From JAEUHO01 sp046350655 (GTDB lineage: Bacteria > Planctomycetota > PLA2 > JAEUHO01), in the NCBI GenBank assembly GCA_046350655.1, contig JAXMAB010000005.1, positions 310,001-374,000 on the forward strand: a stretch of DNA of 64,000 nucleotides, written 5' to 3'. The translations under genes were made by a program, and so were the position numbers. How positions within the stretch are numbered: the stretch's first letter is position 1; the number at the start of each line of letters is the position of its first letter. The notes under the pieces were generated by a model. That model had not been told where the DNA came from, ran no database searches, and saw only the letters and a program-made list of their open reading frames with translations. Below, piece by piece: positions 16,433 to 25,857 of this stretch.

Positions 16433-17872
16433 TCAGGACGGCGGGCGTGCGGCGGAGGTGAGCGCCGCGAGGAGGGCCGCGTCGTCGTCGGGGAGGAGCG
16501 TGCGCACGTGGAGATGGACGTGGCCGTCGGCGACGGTCGTGAAGACGGGCGTCGGCGCCGCGCGCAGCCGGGCGGAGAGCGCTCCCGCCTCGATCCCGGG
16601 CGCGGCCAGCCGCACCGCGAAGCCCGGCAGCTCGACCGTCGGGAGCGACCCCGCCCCCACCGCGTCCACGACCTCCACGACCTCCGCCGACCACGTCGGC
16701 ACCGCCGCGCGCACCCGCGGCAGCAACGCCTCGGCCCGCGCCCGCAGCGCCGGCCCCTTCGCCGTGAGCGCCGCCCACGTCGGGTGCGTCTCCGCGAGCC
16801 GCTCCGGGTGCAGGAACAGCCGCAGCGTCGCCTCCATCGCGATCAGCTTCAGCTTGTCGCACCGCACCGCGCGGTACAGCGGGTGCGCCCGGACGCGCGC
16901 CACCGCCTCCGCGCTCCCCAGCACGAGCCCCATCTGCGGCCCGCCGATCAGCTTGTCGCCCGACGCCGTCACGAGGTCGGCCCCCGCCTCGAGGCTCGAC
17001 CGCACCAGCGGCTCGTCGAGCGCCAGCCCCTGCTCCGTCAACGACACCAGCGCCCCGCTGCCGAGGTCGTCGGCCACCGGCACGCCGTGCGCGCGCCCGA
17101 GCGCGACGAGGTCCTCGAGCGGCACCTCGCCCTGGAACCCCACCACGCGGTAGTTCGACGTGTGCACCCGCAGCAGGAGGCCCGTGTTCGGCCCGATCGC
17201 CTTCTCGTAGTCGCGCAGGTGCGTCCGGTTCGTCGTCCCGACCTCGCGCAGCACCGCCCCCGACATCGCCATCACGTCCGGGATCCGGTAGGCGCCGCCG
17301 ATCTCGACCAGCTGCCCGCGCGAGACCACGACCTCCTTGCCCGCGGCCATCGCCGCGAGCACGATCATCGTCGCCGCCGCGTTGTTGTTCACCGTCGTCA
17401 CGGCCTGCGCGCCCGTCAGCCGCCGCAGCAGCGCGTCCACGTGCCGCTCGCGCGGCGCGCGCTCGCCCGTCTCGCGGTCGGCGGCGAGCAGCTGGTACCC
17501 CGCGCCGTGCCGCGCCAGCGCCTCGAGCGCCGCGGGCGGCAGCGGCGCGCGCCCGAGGTTCGTGTGCAGCACCACCCCCGTCGCGTTCACCACGCGCACG
17601 AGGCCCGGGTCGCGCCGCCGCGCGATCCGCTTGCGGGCGGACGCGAGCAGCGCCGACGCGAGGCCCGCTCGCCCCGCGCCCACCGCCCCCATCTCGCCCG
17701 ACAGGATCGCGGCGCGCACCTCGGCGAGCGCGCGGCGCGTCTCCTCGACCCACTCGTCGTGCGACGCGTAGGCGAGGTCGTCGGGCGTGCGCGCCGCCAG
17801 CGCCTCGTTCACCGGCGGGAGGCGGCGGAGCAGGTCCTGCGGGGTCGGCTGCGGCGGGCGCGGGGTGGCCAT
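16433..17872 (-). CDS. selA: L-seryl-tRNA(Sec) selenium transferase
   Basis: The 479-residue PLP enzyme converts seryl-tRNA(Sec) to selenocysteinyl-tRNA(Sec) using selenophosphate. Family features seen are the N-terminal RRLPPVNEAL, INATGVVLHTNLGRAPL-type motif (VVNATGVVLHTNLGR), NNNAAATMI, RGQLVEIGG, DLGSGAL, and the PLP-lysine motif ASGDKLIGGPQ (Lys307). Length matches bacterial SelA. selB, selC and selD are not in the window. An in-frame UGA selenoprotein with a SECIS hairpin lies at 34911-35510, so the Sec machinery is probably in use. The gene is followed downstream by repeat cluster 2. Confidence 0.95.
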   Translation of the reverse strand: MATPRPPQPTPQDLLRRLPPVNEALAARTPDDLAYASHDEWVEETRRALAEVRAAILSGEMGAVGAGRAGLASALLASARKRIARRRDPGLVRVVNATGVVLHTNLGRAPLPPAALEALARHGAGYQLLAADRETGERAPRERHVDALLRRLTGAQAVTTVNNNAAATMIVLAAMAAGKEVVVSRGQLVEIGGAYRIPDVMAMSGAVLREVGTTNRTHLRDYEKAIGPNTGLLLRVHTSNYRVVGFQGEVPLEDLVALGRAHGVPVADDLGSGALVSLTEQGLALDEPLVRSSLEAGADLVTASGDKLIGGPQMGLVLGSAEAVARVRAHPLYRAVRCDKLKLIAMEATLRLFLHPERLAETHPTWAALTAKGPALRARAEALLPRVRAAVPTWSAEVVEVVDAVGAGSLPTVELPGFAVRLAAPGIEAGALSARLRAAPTPVFTTVADGHVHLHVRTLLPDDDAALLAALTSAARPPS

Positions 17873-17894
17873 CCCGCGATGGTATCCCGCGACG

Positions 17895-18803
17895 CTACCC
17901 GTCGACCCCGAGCAACCGCGCGACGGACGGGACGAGCACGAACCGGTCCTGGTCGGCGGCCTCGAGCGCCCGCAGCCGCCCCTCGACCCGCGCGCGGAGC
18001 TCCCGCGCCCGTCGCGGCGCCATCAGGATCGCGACCGCGGCCGCGCCGACCGCGACGTCCGGCTCCGGGTGCGCGGTCCACGCCTCCGCGACCGCGAAAC
18101 GCGCGGGGTCGTCGAGCAGCCGGTCGAGCGACGCGGGCTCCGGCCGCCACCCCTCGCCGTGCGCGTGGAACATCACCTCGACCCACGCCCGAGCGGCCGC
18201 GTCGGTCGTCGCGCTCTCCCACAGCAGGAACCGCCGCTCGGCGCCGGCCCCGGACCGCTGCAGCAGGCAGAACGCCGCCCGCGCGTAGAACGGCCCCTCG
18301 TGGGCCCGCACCCAGTCCGCCGCGACGCCGGGCCGCGAACGCGCCGGGTCGGCCAGCCGGCGCGCCGCGCGCAGCTCGAACTTGTGGAGCGCCCCGTCGG
18401 AGAGCCACAGGTCCACCGGGTCGTCGCCGCCCCGGATCGGCCGGGCCTCGAGCCACCGCGCCAACGTCTCGTCGATCTCCTCCGCCCAGGACGCGAGGCC
18501 CGGGTGCCCGCGAGCGGCGGCCAGCCCGACGACCCACCGGTCGGCCGCCCATCGGTCGCGAAGCGGCGGCCGCCGCAGCACCGCCGGCACGAAGTACGCG
18601 AACAACCCGGCCGGGTAACCGGCCTGCGCCACGAGGTCGAGGGCGTACGGGATCTCGGTCGCCGTCAGGTCTTCGTACGGTCGCCGCAGGAGCGCCGCCA
18701 GCCGCCGCGTCGCCACGGGGTCGAGGTCGGCCGGGAGGAGCCGGTCGAGGTCGAACTGGGCCTGGTGCGCACGAAGGACGTCGGGATCCGCGAGCCGGAG
18801 CAT
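17895..18803 (-). CDS. Uncharacterised helical protein upstream of selA
   Basis: This 302-residue protein starts MLRLADPDVLRAHQAQ and is soluble, rich in Ala, Arg, Asp and Trp, with mostly helical character and no signal or membrane segment. No catalytic motif stands out. It is directly upstream of selA on the same strand with a 22-bp gap, so the two probably share a transcript. Any link to selenium metabolism is inference from position only. Its C terminus (RLLGVDG) shows nothing special. Confidence 0.6.
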   Translation of the reverse strand: MLRLADPDVLRAHQAQFDLDRLLPADLDPVATRRLAALLRRPYEDLTATEIPYALDLVAQAGYPAGLFAYFVPAVLRRPPLRDRWAADRWVVGLAAARGHPGLASWAEEIDETLARWLEARPIRGGDDPVDLWLSDGALHKFELRAARRLADPARSRPGVAADWVRAHEGPFYARAAFCLLQRSGAGAERRFLLWESATTDAAARAWVEVMFHAHGEGWRPEPASLDRLLDDPARFAVAEAWTAHPEPDVAVGAAAVAILMAPRRARELRARVEGRLRALEAADQDRFVLVPSVARLLGVDG

Positions 18804-18969
18804 GCCCGAGGGGATCGGACGGCCCGGCCCGCGACTGCACGCCGTTCCCCCATCCCCGGCCCCGCGGCCCCCGCGTTAGGATCCCGGCCCGGCCTCCGGC
18901 CCCCCCTCGGCCCGGAACCGTCCGCTTCCCCCCGCCCCCCGAAGCCCCCCGAATCCCCCCCACCCGACC

Positions 18970-21570
18970 GTGGACACCGAAACCCCCGTGATGGCGCAGT
19001 ACGCGGCCGCCAAGCGGCGGTTCCCGGACGCGCTCCTCTTCTTCCGCATGGGGGACTTCTTCGAGCTCTTCCACGACGACGCGAAGGTCGCGAGCCAGGC
19101 CCTCGGCCTCACGCTGACCGCGCGCGACCGCGAGAAGAAGATCCCGATGGCGGGCGTGCCCGTGCGGGCCGTCGAGGGGTACCTGCGGCGGCTCGTCCGC
19201 CAGGGCCACAAGGTCGCCCTGTGCGACCAGATGGAGGACCCGGCGACCGCGAAGGGCCTCGTCGACCGCGCGGTCGTGCGGCTCGTCACCGCGGGGACGT
19301 TGACCGAGGACGCGGCCCTCGACCCGGGCGCGTCGAACTACCTCCTCGCGATCCGGCCGGGCAAGCGCCGTGCGGGCCTCGCGTGGGTGGACCTCTCGAC
19401 GGGCCGGTTCCTCGTGGCCGACGTCGCGCCCGAGGCGGTGCTCGACGAGACGGCGCGCGTCGCGCCGGCGGAGGTGCTGCTGCCGGAGGGCGACGACGGC
19501 GACGCGCTCGCGCGGCAGGTCGAGGCCGCGACGGGCCTGGTCGCGACGCGCGTCGCGGGGTTCACGTTCGCGGCGGACGCCGCGGCGCGCACGCTGAAGG
19601 ACCACTTCCGCGTCGGGTCGCTCACGGCGTTCGGGCTCGACCGCGAGCCGCCGTCGCTCGGCGCGGCGGGCGCGGCCCTCGAGTACCTGCGGCAGACGCA
19701 GATGACGGCGCTGGCCCACGTCGTGCGCATCGAGCGGCACGACCCGGGCCAGGTGCTGCTCCTCGACCGCACGTCGCGGCGCCGCCTCGACCTCGTCGAG
19801 CGCGAGGGCGGCGAGCGCGACGGCACGCTGCTCGGCGTCCTCGACGCGACGAAGACGGCCCTCGGCGGCCGCGCCCTGCGCGAGTGGATCCTCTCGCCGC
19901 TGCGCGACGCGGCGGCGATCGCGCGGCGGCACGACGGCGTCGAGGAGCTCGTGAAGGACGCGTTCCTGCGGCGCGACCTCGCCGCGGCGCTCGGCGCGGT
20001 GCGCGACATCGAGCGGATCCTGGCCCGCGTCGCCACGAACCGCGCGAACGCGCGCGACCTCGCGGCGCTCGGCGAGAGCCTCGCGCCGCTGCCGGAGCTG
20101 CGGCGCATGCTGGGCCTGGCGTACTCGGCCACGCTCGCGGGTCTCAAGGACCGCGTGGACCCGTTCGACGACCTGCGCGAGCTCCTCGCCCGCGCGATCG
20201 CCGACGACGCGCCCCCGACCCTCAAGGAGGGCGGGCTGTTCCGCGCGGGGTACCACGCCGAGCTCGACGAGCTGCGCGGCCTGTCGCGCACGGGCAAGGA
20301 CTGGATCGCCTCCTACCAGGCCACGGAGGCCGAGCGGACCGGGATCCCGACGCTGAAGGTCGGGTTCAACCGCGTGTTCGGCTACTACATCGAGGTCACG
20401 AAGCAGCACCTCGCGAAGGTGCCGCCGGAGTACGTGCGGCGCCAGACCGTCGCCAACGGCGAGCGGTTCGTGACCGAGACGCTGCGCACGTACGAGGACA
20501 AGGTGCTCGGCGCCGACGAACGCGCCAAGGACCTCGAGCTGAAGCTCTTCCAGGCGCTCCGCGAGACGGTGGCCGCGCGGATCCCCGCGCTGCAGGCGCT
20601 GGCGGCCACGCTCGCCGAGCTCGACGTGCTCCAGTCGCTCGCCGAGGTCGCGTCGGCCGGCGGCTGGGTGCGCCCCGAGCTCCTCGACGACCGCACCCTC
20701 GAGCTCGTCGAGGGCCGTCACCCCGTCGTCGAGCGGCACCTCCCGCCGGGCGAGCGCTTCGTGCCGAACGACGTCGTGCTCGACGGCGAGAAGCGGATAG
20801 CGCTCATCACCGGCCCGAACATGGCCGGCAAGAGCACCTACATCCGCCAGGCGGCGGTGCTCGTGCTGCTGGCCCAGATGGGCTCGTTCGTCCCGTGCGC
20901 GCGCGCGCGCGTGGGCCTGTGCGACCGCATCTTCACGCGCGTCGGCGCCGAGGACGACCTCGCGGGCGGCCAGTCGACGTTCATGGTCGAGATGAGCGAG
21001 GCGGCGCACATCCTCCTCCACGCGACCGACCGCAGCCTCGTCGTGCTCGACGAGATCGGCCGCGGCACCAGCACGTTCGACGGCATCGCGCTCGCCTGGG
21101 CGATCACCGAGTACCTCTCCGAGGTCGTGGGCGCGCGGACGCTGTTCGCGACGCACTACCACGAGCTCACCGAGATCGCGGCCCGGCTCACGTCGGTCAA
21201 GAACCTCAACGTCGCGGTGCGCGAGTGGGACGACGGGATCGTGTTCGTCCGCCGCATCCAGGAGGGCGCGACGGACCGCTCCTACGGCATCCACGTCGCG
21301 CAACTCGCCGGCGTCCCGGAGGCGGTGGTCGAGCGCGCGAAGGCCGTGCTCGCCGGCATGGAGGCGAAGCACCGCGACCTCGGTCGCGACGTGAAGTTCG
21401 GCGGCGCCGACGAGGGCCCGCGCGTCCGCGCCGTCCAGATCCCGCTCTTCTCGCTCGACCCCGACCCCGTGGTGGAGGAGCTGCGCAAGGTGGACGTCGA
21501 GCGCCTGACGCCCCTCGAGGCCCTCAACACGCTGGCGCGGCTCCGCGGCCTGCTGGGGCGCGGCCCGTGA
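18970..21570 (+). CDS. mutS: DNA mismatch repair protein MutS
   Basis: The 866-residue protein recognises mismatches and small loops and starts repair with MutL. Domain I contains the Phe-x-Glu reading motif in RMGDFFELF (Phe30/Glu32). The lever and clamp regions follow. The ATPase has Walker A TGPNMAGKST, the segment FMVEMSEAAHIL, Walker B VLDEIGRGTST and the trans motif ATHYHELTEIA. The length equals the standard bacterial MutS1. The GTG start at 18970 is preceded by a C-rich leader without an obvious SD. The stop overlaps the GTG start of a glycosyltransferase gene. Confidence 0.97.
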   Translation: MDTETPVMAQYAAAKRRFPDALLFFRMGDFFELFHDDAKVASQALGLTLTARDREKKIPMAGVPVRAVEGYLRRLVRQGHKVALCDQMEDPATAKGLVDRAVVRLVTAGTLTEDAALDPGASNYLLAIRPGKRRAGLAWVDLSTGRFLVADVAPEAVLDETARVAPAEVLLPEGDDGDALARQVEAATGLVATRVAGFTFAADAAARTLKDHFRVGSLTAFGLDREPPSLGAAGAALEYLRQTQMTALAHVVRIERHDPGQVLLLDRTSRRRLDLVEREGGERDGTLLGVLDATKTALGGRALREWILSPLRDAAAIARRHDGVEELVKDAFLRRDLAAALGAVRDIERILARVATNRANARDLAALGESLAPLPELRRMLGLAYSATLAGLKDRVDPFDDLRELLARAIADDAPPTLKEGGLFRAGYHAELDELRGLSRTGKDWIASYQATEAERTGIPTLKVGFNRVFGYYIEVTKQHLAKVPPEYVRRQTVANGERFVTETLRTYEDKVLGADERAKDLELKLFQALRETVAARIPALQALAATLAELDVLQSLAEVASAGGWVRPELLDDRTLELVEGRHPVVERHLPPGERFVPNDVVLDGEKRIALITGPNMAGKSTYIRQAAVLVLLAQMGSFVPCARARVGLCDRIFTRVGAEDDLAGGQSTFMVEMSEAAHILLHATDRSLVVLDEIGRGTSTFDGIALAWAITEYLSEVVGARTLFATHYHELTEIAARLTSVKNLNVAVREWDDGIVFVRRIQEGATDRSYGIHVAQLAGVPEAVVERAKAVLAGMEAKHRDLGRDVKFGGADEGPRVRAVQIPLFSLDPDPVVEELRKVDVERLTPLEALNTLARLRGLLGRGP

Positions 21571-22367
21571 CGCGCCGCGCCCGGGTCGTCGTCACGACGT
21601 ACGAGCGGCTGCACCTGCTGCGCCTCGCGCTGCCGGCGTGGGCGCGCCAGACCTTCACCGACTTCGCGCTCACCGTCGCCGACGACGGCTCGGGCCCCGA
21701 CACGCGCGCGTTCGTCGAGGCGTTCGCGCGGACCGCGCCGTTCCCGGTGGACCACGTCTGGTGGCGCAACGAGGGCTTCCGGCGCGCGGGCATCCTCAAC
21801 GAGGCCGTGCGCCGCTCGGCGGGCGAGCCGCTGCTCCTCTTCACCGACGGCGACTGCGTGCCGCCGGCGACGTTCCTCGCCGGGCACGTCGCGGTGCACG
21901 GGGCGCGCACGTTCGCGGTGGGCGGCGCGCGGAAGCTGACGAAGGGCGAGAGCGCCGGCGTCACCGAGGCGGTCGTCGCGGCCGGCGGCCACGAGCGGCT
22001 CGGCGGCCTCGCCGACCGGCTCGACCTCCGCTGGAAGGGCTGGAAGAGCCGCGTCGGCGTCGCGCTGAAGCGCCCGCGGCGGCCGAAGGTCGTGGGCCTC
22101 AACATCGGCATCGACCGCGCGCTGTTCGAGGAGGTCAACGGCTACGACGAGGCGTTCGTCGGCTACGGCCTCGAGGACAGCGACCTGCGCGACCGGGTGA
22201 TGGCGACGACGCCGAGGCCGGTCGTCCGGGTGCTCTACGGCCGCAACGACACGATCCACCTCTGGCACCCGCCCGCCGCGACCGCGGGCGCGAAGGTGAA
22301 CCTCCCCTACTACGAGACCGCGCGGCCGACGCGCTGCGTGCACGGGCTCGCCGACCTGCGCGCGTGA
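21567..22367 (+). CDS. GT2-type glycosyltransferase
   Basis: The 266-residue enzyme has a GT-A fold. It shows VVVTTYERLHLLRLAL at the N terminus, the nucleotide-binding VADDGSGPDT, the metal-binding DGDCVPP (DxD-like), and a C-terminal acceptor motif GLNIGIDRALFEEVNGYDEAF followed by GYGLEDSDLRDR as in galactosyltransferase-7C type enzymes. The start GTG overlaps the mutS stop (GTGA), a coupling with no evident functional reason. Donor and acceptor sugars are unknown. Confidence 0.87.
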   Translation: MTRRARVVVTTYERLHLLRLALPAWARQTFTDFALTVADDGSGPDTRAFVEAFARTAPFPVDHVWWRNEGFRRAGILNEAVRRSAGEPLLLFTDGDCVPPATFLAGHVAVHGARTFAVGGARKLTKGESAGVTEAVVAAGGHERLGGLADRLDLRWKGWKSRVGVALKRPRRPKVVGLNIGIDRALFEEVNGYDEAFVGYGLEDSDLRDRVMATTPRPVVRVLYGRNDTIHLWHPPAATAGAKVNLPYYETARPTRCVHGLADLRA

Positions 22368-22413
22368 CGCGAGGGGCGCGGGGCGGGCGGCGCGGGACCG
22401 GACGGCCCGGCGC

Positions 22414-22453
22414 GGGACCGCGAGGCCCGGCGGCCGCCGGGCCTCGCGGTCCC
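22414..22453. repeat. Forty-base perfect palindrome made of two dispersed motifs
   Basis: Bases 22414-22433 (GGGACCGCGAGGCCCGGCGG) are exactly reverse-complementary to 22434-22453. Each half contains the dispersed 11-mer CGCGAGGCCCG. It sits between the convergent glycosyltransferase gene and the FG-GAP lipoprotein gene and could act as a bidirectional terminator or as a protein-binding site. Confidence 0.85.
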
Positions 22454-22477
22454 GAGGGTCGCCTCCGCCCATGAAGA

Positions 22478-22505
22478 CGCCGCGGCGACCGGAGTCGCCG
22501 CGGCG
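22478..22505 (-). terminator. Hairpin after the FG-GAP lipoprotein gene
   Basis: CGCCGCGGCGAC (22478-22489) pairs with GTCGCCGCGGCG (22494-22505) around a 4-nt loop. It lies 21 bp past the stop of the minus-strand gene at 22527. On that strand the stem runs into GTCTTCAT, a weak T-rich tail. Confidence 0.6.
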
Positions 22506-22526
22506 CTGGACACGAGCGACGGCGGG

Positions 22527-24236
22527 CTACTTGGAGCCCAGGAGGATCGTCACGTCACCCGTGGCAGGGGTCGTCACCGCGACGTCGAGGATGCCGTCGC
22601 TGTTGAAGTCGCCGACGGTCGCCATCGTGGCGCCGGGGCTCGAGACGAAGTCGCTGAACACGGCGAAGTTCCCGGCGCCGTCGCCGAGGAGCACCGTCAC
22701 CGAGCCGTCGCCCTTCGCGACGACGACGAGGTCGGACGTGCCGTCGCCGTTGAAGTCGCCCGCGACGACCGAGCCCGCGAACGAGCCCGCGGCCACCGGC
22801 GTGAACGGGAGGAACGTCCCGTCGCCGTTGCCGTGCAGGAAGGAGACGTTGCCCCCGAACGCGCTCGTGACGACCACGTCGAGGACGTTGTCGCCGTCGA
22901 AGTCGCCGACGTCGAGCGACGAGCAGTCGAGGCCGACGACCGAGTCGTGGCGGTCGGAGAAGTCGCCGGCGCCGTCGGAGAGGAGCGCGGTCACCGTGCC
23001 GGCCGGGGCGTTCGCCGTCAGCACGTCGTCGAAGCCGTCGTCGTTCACGTCGGCGACGTGCACGAAGACGGGCTGGGTGCCGGTCGCGAACAGGAGCGGC
23101 GGGGCGAACGTCTCGTCGCCCATGCCGGCGAGGACCGCCACCTGCGAGCCCGAGACGTCCGTCGCGACGATGTCGAGGTACGAGTCCACCAGCGGGTTGA
23201 GCTGGCCGGCCGCGAGCGACGCGAGCGTGCCGCCGACCGGCCAGTCCACGCGGTCCGCGAACCCGCCGCCGCCGTCGCCGTCGAGGACGCTGAGGGTGCC
23301 GCTGCTGTTGGCCGTCACGAGCTCGAGACCGCCGTCGCCGTCGAGGTCGACCGCGATGACCGACTCGGGGCCGACGTCGGTCGGGTACGCGGCGTCGAAC
23401 ATGAACGTGCCGTCGCCGTTGCCCAGGAACACGCTGACGGTGCTCGCGTCCATGTCGACGACCGCGATGTCGAGGAACGCGTCGGCGTCGAGCAGCGCCG
23501 TCACCGAGCCCTGCGGGCTGTCACCGACCGGGATCGCGCCCGCGGCCAGGAACGTGCCGCGCGCCGTCGGCGTCGCGGCGTGGCTGCCGGTGTCCGAGCT
23601 GGCGCCGGAGGCGTTCAACGCGCGGACGACCACCCAGTACGTCGTGCCGTTGTCGAGGCCCGTGAAGTGCTGCAGCGTCGTCGTGACCGTGAACTGCTGC
23701 CCGGCGGGCAGCGACGCGAAGTTCGCGTGGTTCACGCTCGCGTCCGCGGCGAGCGTCACCTCGTAGCCCGTCGCGGCGGGCACCGGCGCCCACGAGGCGA
23801 TGACCTCGCCCGCGCCCGGCACCGCGACGAACGACGACGGCGGCATCGGCAGCGGCAGGCCGGAGACCTCCGCCGAGAACGCGCCGAACGTCGTGCCGTC
23901 GCCCGCGGTGACCGCGACGTAGTACGGGCCGCCGTCGAGGAGCGACGCGAAGAGCAGCGACGTCGAGGTCGAGCCGCGCACGACGATCTCGCCGGGCATC
24001 GCGTCGGCGTGCGTGGCGATGCCGGGCACGAGCGACAGGTGCACGCGGTACGCGGTCGCGCCGCTCACCGCGCCCCACGAGACGAGCAGCTCGCCGGAAG
24101 CCGTCGTCGGGGCCGCGACGACCGCCGTCGGAGCGGCGAACGAGGCGCCGCCGCCGGCGCCACCTCCCCCGCACGCCGTCGCGGTCGCCAGCACGCACAG
24201 AAGTGTCGCCCACCCGAACATCGCACGCGTAGCCAT
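22527..24236 (-). CDS. Lipoprotein with two fibronectin-III-like domains and FG-GAP/VCBS repeats
   Basis: The 569-residue protein starts MATRAMFGWATLL with GGAGG 8 bases upstream and a lipobox ATAC (Cys about 20) followed by a Gly-rich linker. Two FN3-like domains follow (about 35-130 and 130-230, with APTAVVAAPT and PPSSFVAVPG starts). Then come six or seven FG-GAP/VCBS repeats, each with a D-x-D-x-D-G calcium-binding loop, for example VDLDGDGGLELV, DVNDDGFDDVL, DFDGDNVLDVV, DFNGDGTSDLV and DFNSDGILDVA. These would form an extracellular beta-propeller. The role is unknown; such proteins are common on Planctomycetota surfaces. Confidence 0.85.
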   Translation of the reverse strand: MATRAMFGWATLLCVLATATACGGGGAGGGASFAAPTAVVAAPTTASGELLVSWGAVSGATAYRVHLSLVPGIATHADAMPGEIVVRGSTSTSLLFASLLDGGPYYVAVTAGDGTTFGAFSAEVSGLPLPMPPSSFVAVPGAGEVIASWAPVPAATGYEVTLAADASVNHANFASLPAGQQFTVTTTLQHFTGLDNGTTYWVVVRALNASGASSDTGSHAATPTARGTFLAAGAIPVGDSPQGSVTALLDADAFLDIAVVDMDASTVSVFLGNGDGTFMFDAAYPTDVGPESVIAVDLDGDGGLELVTANSSGTLSVLDGDGGGGFADRVDWPVGGTLASLAAGQLNPLVDSYLDIVATDVSGSQVAVLAGMGDETFAPPLLFATGTQPVFVHVADVNDDGFDDVLTANAPAGTVTALLSDGAGDFSDRHDSVVGLDCSSLDVGDFDGDNVLDVVVTSAFGGNVSFLHGNGDGTFLPFTPVAAGSFAGSVVAGDFNGDGTSDLVVVAKGDGSVTVLLGDGAGNFAVFSDFVSSPGATMATVGDFNSDGILDVAVTTPATGDVTILLGSK

Positions 24237-24604
24237 GGACTGATCCTCCGTAAGGACGGGGATCCCCATTGCACGGCGCGTGCCGCGAGCGCATTTCCGC
24301 GCGTTTGTCAAGCGGCCATTACCGGCCTGGTCACGCGGTACGCGGACAATCGCCCAACGGGACGCCGATCTGTAAAGGCGGCGAGAGGATCGGTGGCCTG
24401 GGCATGGGCGGCATCGGTCCCGGACCTGCACGCCCGACTTACGCTCCCGTCAAGGCCCGAGTCGCGATTGGGGACGTTCCCACCCGGGGCGCGGACCGTT
24501 TCACGCCCGGGCCCCGGGGGCGTGGCCGCGCGCTCGTCCCCTGAAACGGAGCGGGGCCGGACGCGACGCGTCCGGCCCCGCAGCGAACCCGTTGCAGCGC
24601 TCGA
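24237..24604. other. Gap between two minus-strand lipoprotein genes
   Basis: This 368-bp stretch has no supported gene. It holds the leader of the FG-GAP gene. A minus-strand TTGACA at 24306-24311 lacks a convincing -10. It also holds the terminator hairpin listed at 24551-24581. Confidence 0.5.
24551..24581 (-). terminator. Hairpin after the lipoprotein gene at 24605
   Basis: GCGGGGCCGGACGC pairs with GCGTCCGGCCCCGC around a 3-nt loop. It lies about 20 bp past the minus-strand stop and is followed on that strand by CGTTTCAG. This is a strong stem with a short T-run. Confidence 0.7.
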
Positions 24605-25501
24605 TCACTTCGTCGGCGCGGGCTCCGGGGCCTTCGGCGTCTCGGGCGTCGTCGGCGCCGCGGGCTTCGCGGCCGGGGGCTGCATCCGCTTGGCGAGGTC
24701 CGCCATCGACGGGGCGTACTTGAACGGCTTCAGCGTCAGCCCGTCGCCCTTGAACTTCACCGACATCTTGCCCGGCGCGTTCTTCGGGTCGCCCGTCGCG
24801 GTCTTGAGGTCCTCGATCGAGAACGACCACGAGACGGTCTTGCCGTCCTCCCCCTGCTTGCCGTTGGTCTCGACGATGGTCCCGGGCAGCGTGAAGGTGC
24901 GCTTGACGCGGAAGTCGCCCACCATCTCCGCGACCATGCCCATCATGGCCTGGGGGTCGAAGCCCATGCCGCCGCCGCCCGACGCGTCGCCGCCCATCGA
25001 GAGCAGGGGCCGCATCGCGCCGAGCGCGTCCATCTCGAGGGTCCACGAGCCGTCGTCGTTCTTCTTCAGCTCGGCCGTCGTCGTCTGGAACGCGGCCGCG
25101 CCGAGGGCGTCGAAGCCCGAGAACGCGAACTCGCGCTTGGCGATGCGCTTGCCGTCCTTCAGCTCGCTCGAGACCGACTTGACCTCGACGCCGGGCGTCT
25201 CCTTGAGCTGCGCCTCGAGCGCGGCCTTGCCGTAGGTCGCGTCGAGCATCTTCTCGACGTCGAAGTCGGCCGGGAGGCCGCCGGCCCCGCCGCCGCCCTG
25301 CTGCATGCCGCCGAACATCTTCGCGGTCTCGATCAGCTGCTTGGTGCGCTCGATGTCCACGGTGACCGTGTCGGACGCGGTGCCCGAGCCGTCGGCCAGC
25401 AGGGTCGTGGACGTCTCGTTCTGCATGCAGCCCGGCAGGGCGAGCGCGGCGAAGGTCGCGAGCAACGCGAGGGCCTGGCGGGGACGGCGGATCGAGGTCA
25501 T
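24605..25501 (-). CDS. Lipoprotein of unknown function
   Basis: The 298-residue protein has a lipoprotein signal ending ALPGC (Cys about 25), then MQNETSTTLLADGSG, a charged alpha/beta domain with repeated K/E pairs, a Gly/Met-rich loop (MFGGMQQGGGG), and a low-complexity Pro-Ala-Thr-Lys tail. The fold resembles lipoproteins that begin with a short ADGSG strand motif, but no family can be named. It is monocistronic, flanked by its terminator and by repeat cluster 3. Confidence 0.7.
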   Translation of the reverse strand: MTSIRRPRQALALLATFAALALPGCMQNETSTTLLADGSGTASDTVTVDIERTKQLIETAKMFGGMQQGGGGAGGLPADFDVEKMLDATYGKAALEAQLKETPGVEVKSVSSELKDGKRIAKREFAFSGFDALGAAAFQTTTAELKKNDDGSWTLEMDALGAMRPLLSMGGDASGGGGMGFDPQAMMGMVAEMVGDFRVKRTFTLPGTIVETNGKQGEDGKTVSWSFSIEDLKTATGDPKNAPGKMSVKFKGDGLTLKPFKYAPSMADLAKRMQPPAAKPAAPTTPETPKAPEPAPTK

Positions 25502-25646
25502 GGGGCGAAGGGCTCCGGAGGGAATCTTGGACCCGGGCCGGGGTGCCTCGCGGACGCGAAGCCGTTGGAGGGGAACAGGGGCCCGGCGCGGGGCAGGGGG
25601 AGGATCATAGCCGCCGCCGGCGGGCCCTCCCCCGGCGACCGCGGCC

Positions 25647-25795
25647 GACAGCGAAACAACGGGGTCGTAGCCCTTCGTTTCGCTGTCGTTGGAACAACGG
25701 GGTCGTAGCCCTCTGTTCCAGATGCCCGGGGGACCGCCCCCCCCCGCGAACGACGACAGCGAAACAACGGGGTCGTGGCCCGTTGTCTCGCGGTC
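25647..25795. repeat. Dispersed covarying-hairpin repeat, cluster 3 (three copies, inverted)
   Basis: Copies lie at about 25647-25687, 25689-25722 and 25755-25795, all in the opposite orientation to clusters 1 and 2. Stem pairs are GAAAC/GTTTC, GGAAC/GTTCC and GAAAC/GTCTC. The core reads GGGGTCGTAGCCC or GGGGTCGTGGCCC. A CGGGCCTCGCGGTCCC motif follows at 25817-25832. The gap 25502-25857 has no gene. Confidence 0.8.
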
Positions 25796-25857
25796 GCCCC
25801 GGGGACGGACGGCCAGCGGGCCTCGCGGTCCCCCGGGTCGCTCCGGTGTCCCGACGG

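Noticed and set aside
13208..18991. Very long open frame (about 1,900 codons) on the plus strand over several real genes
   Set aside because: It overlaps the secreted protein and antisense to selA, is Arg/Pro-rich without domains, and is an effect of GC-rich codon bias. Other long antisense frames in the window were dropped for the same reason.
24306..24311. Minus-strand TTGACA as a promoter of the FG-GAP gene
   Set aside because: A perfect -35 hexamer, but the DNA at the right spacing (TCGCGG) is no -10. One hexamer alone is weak evidence.
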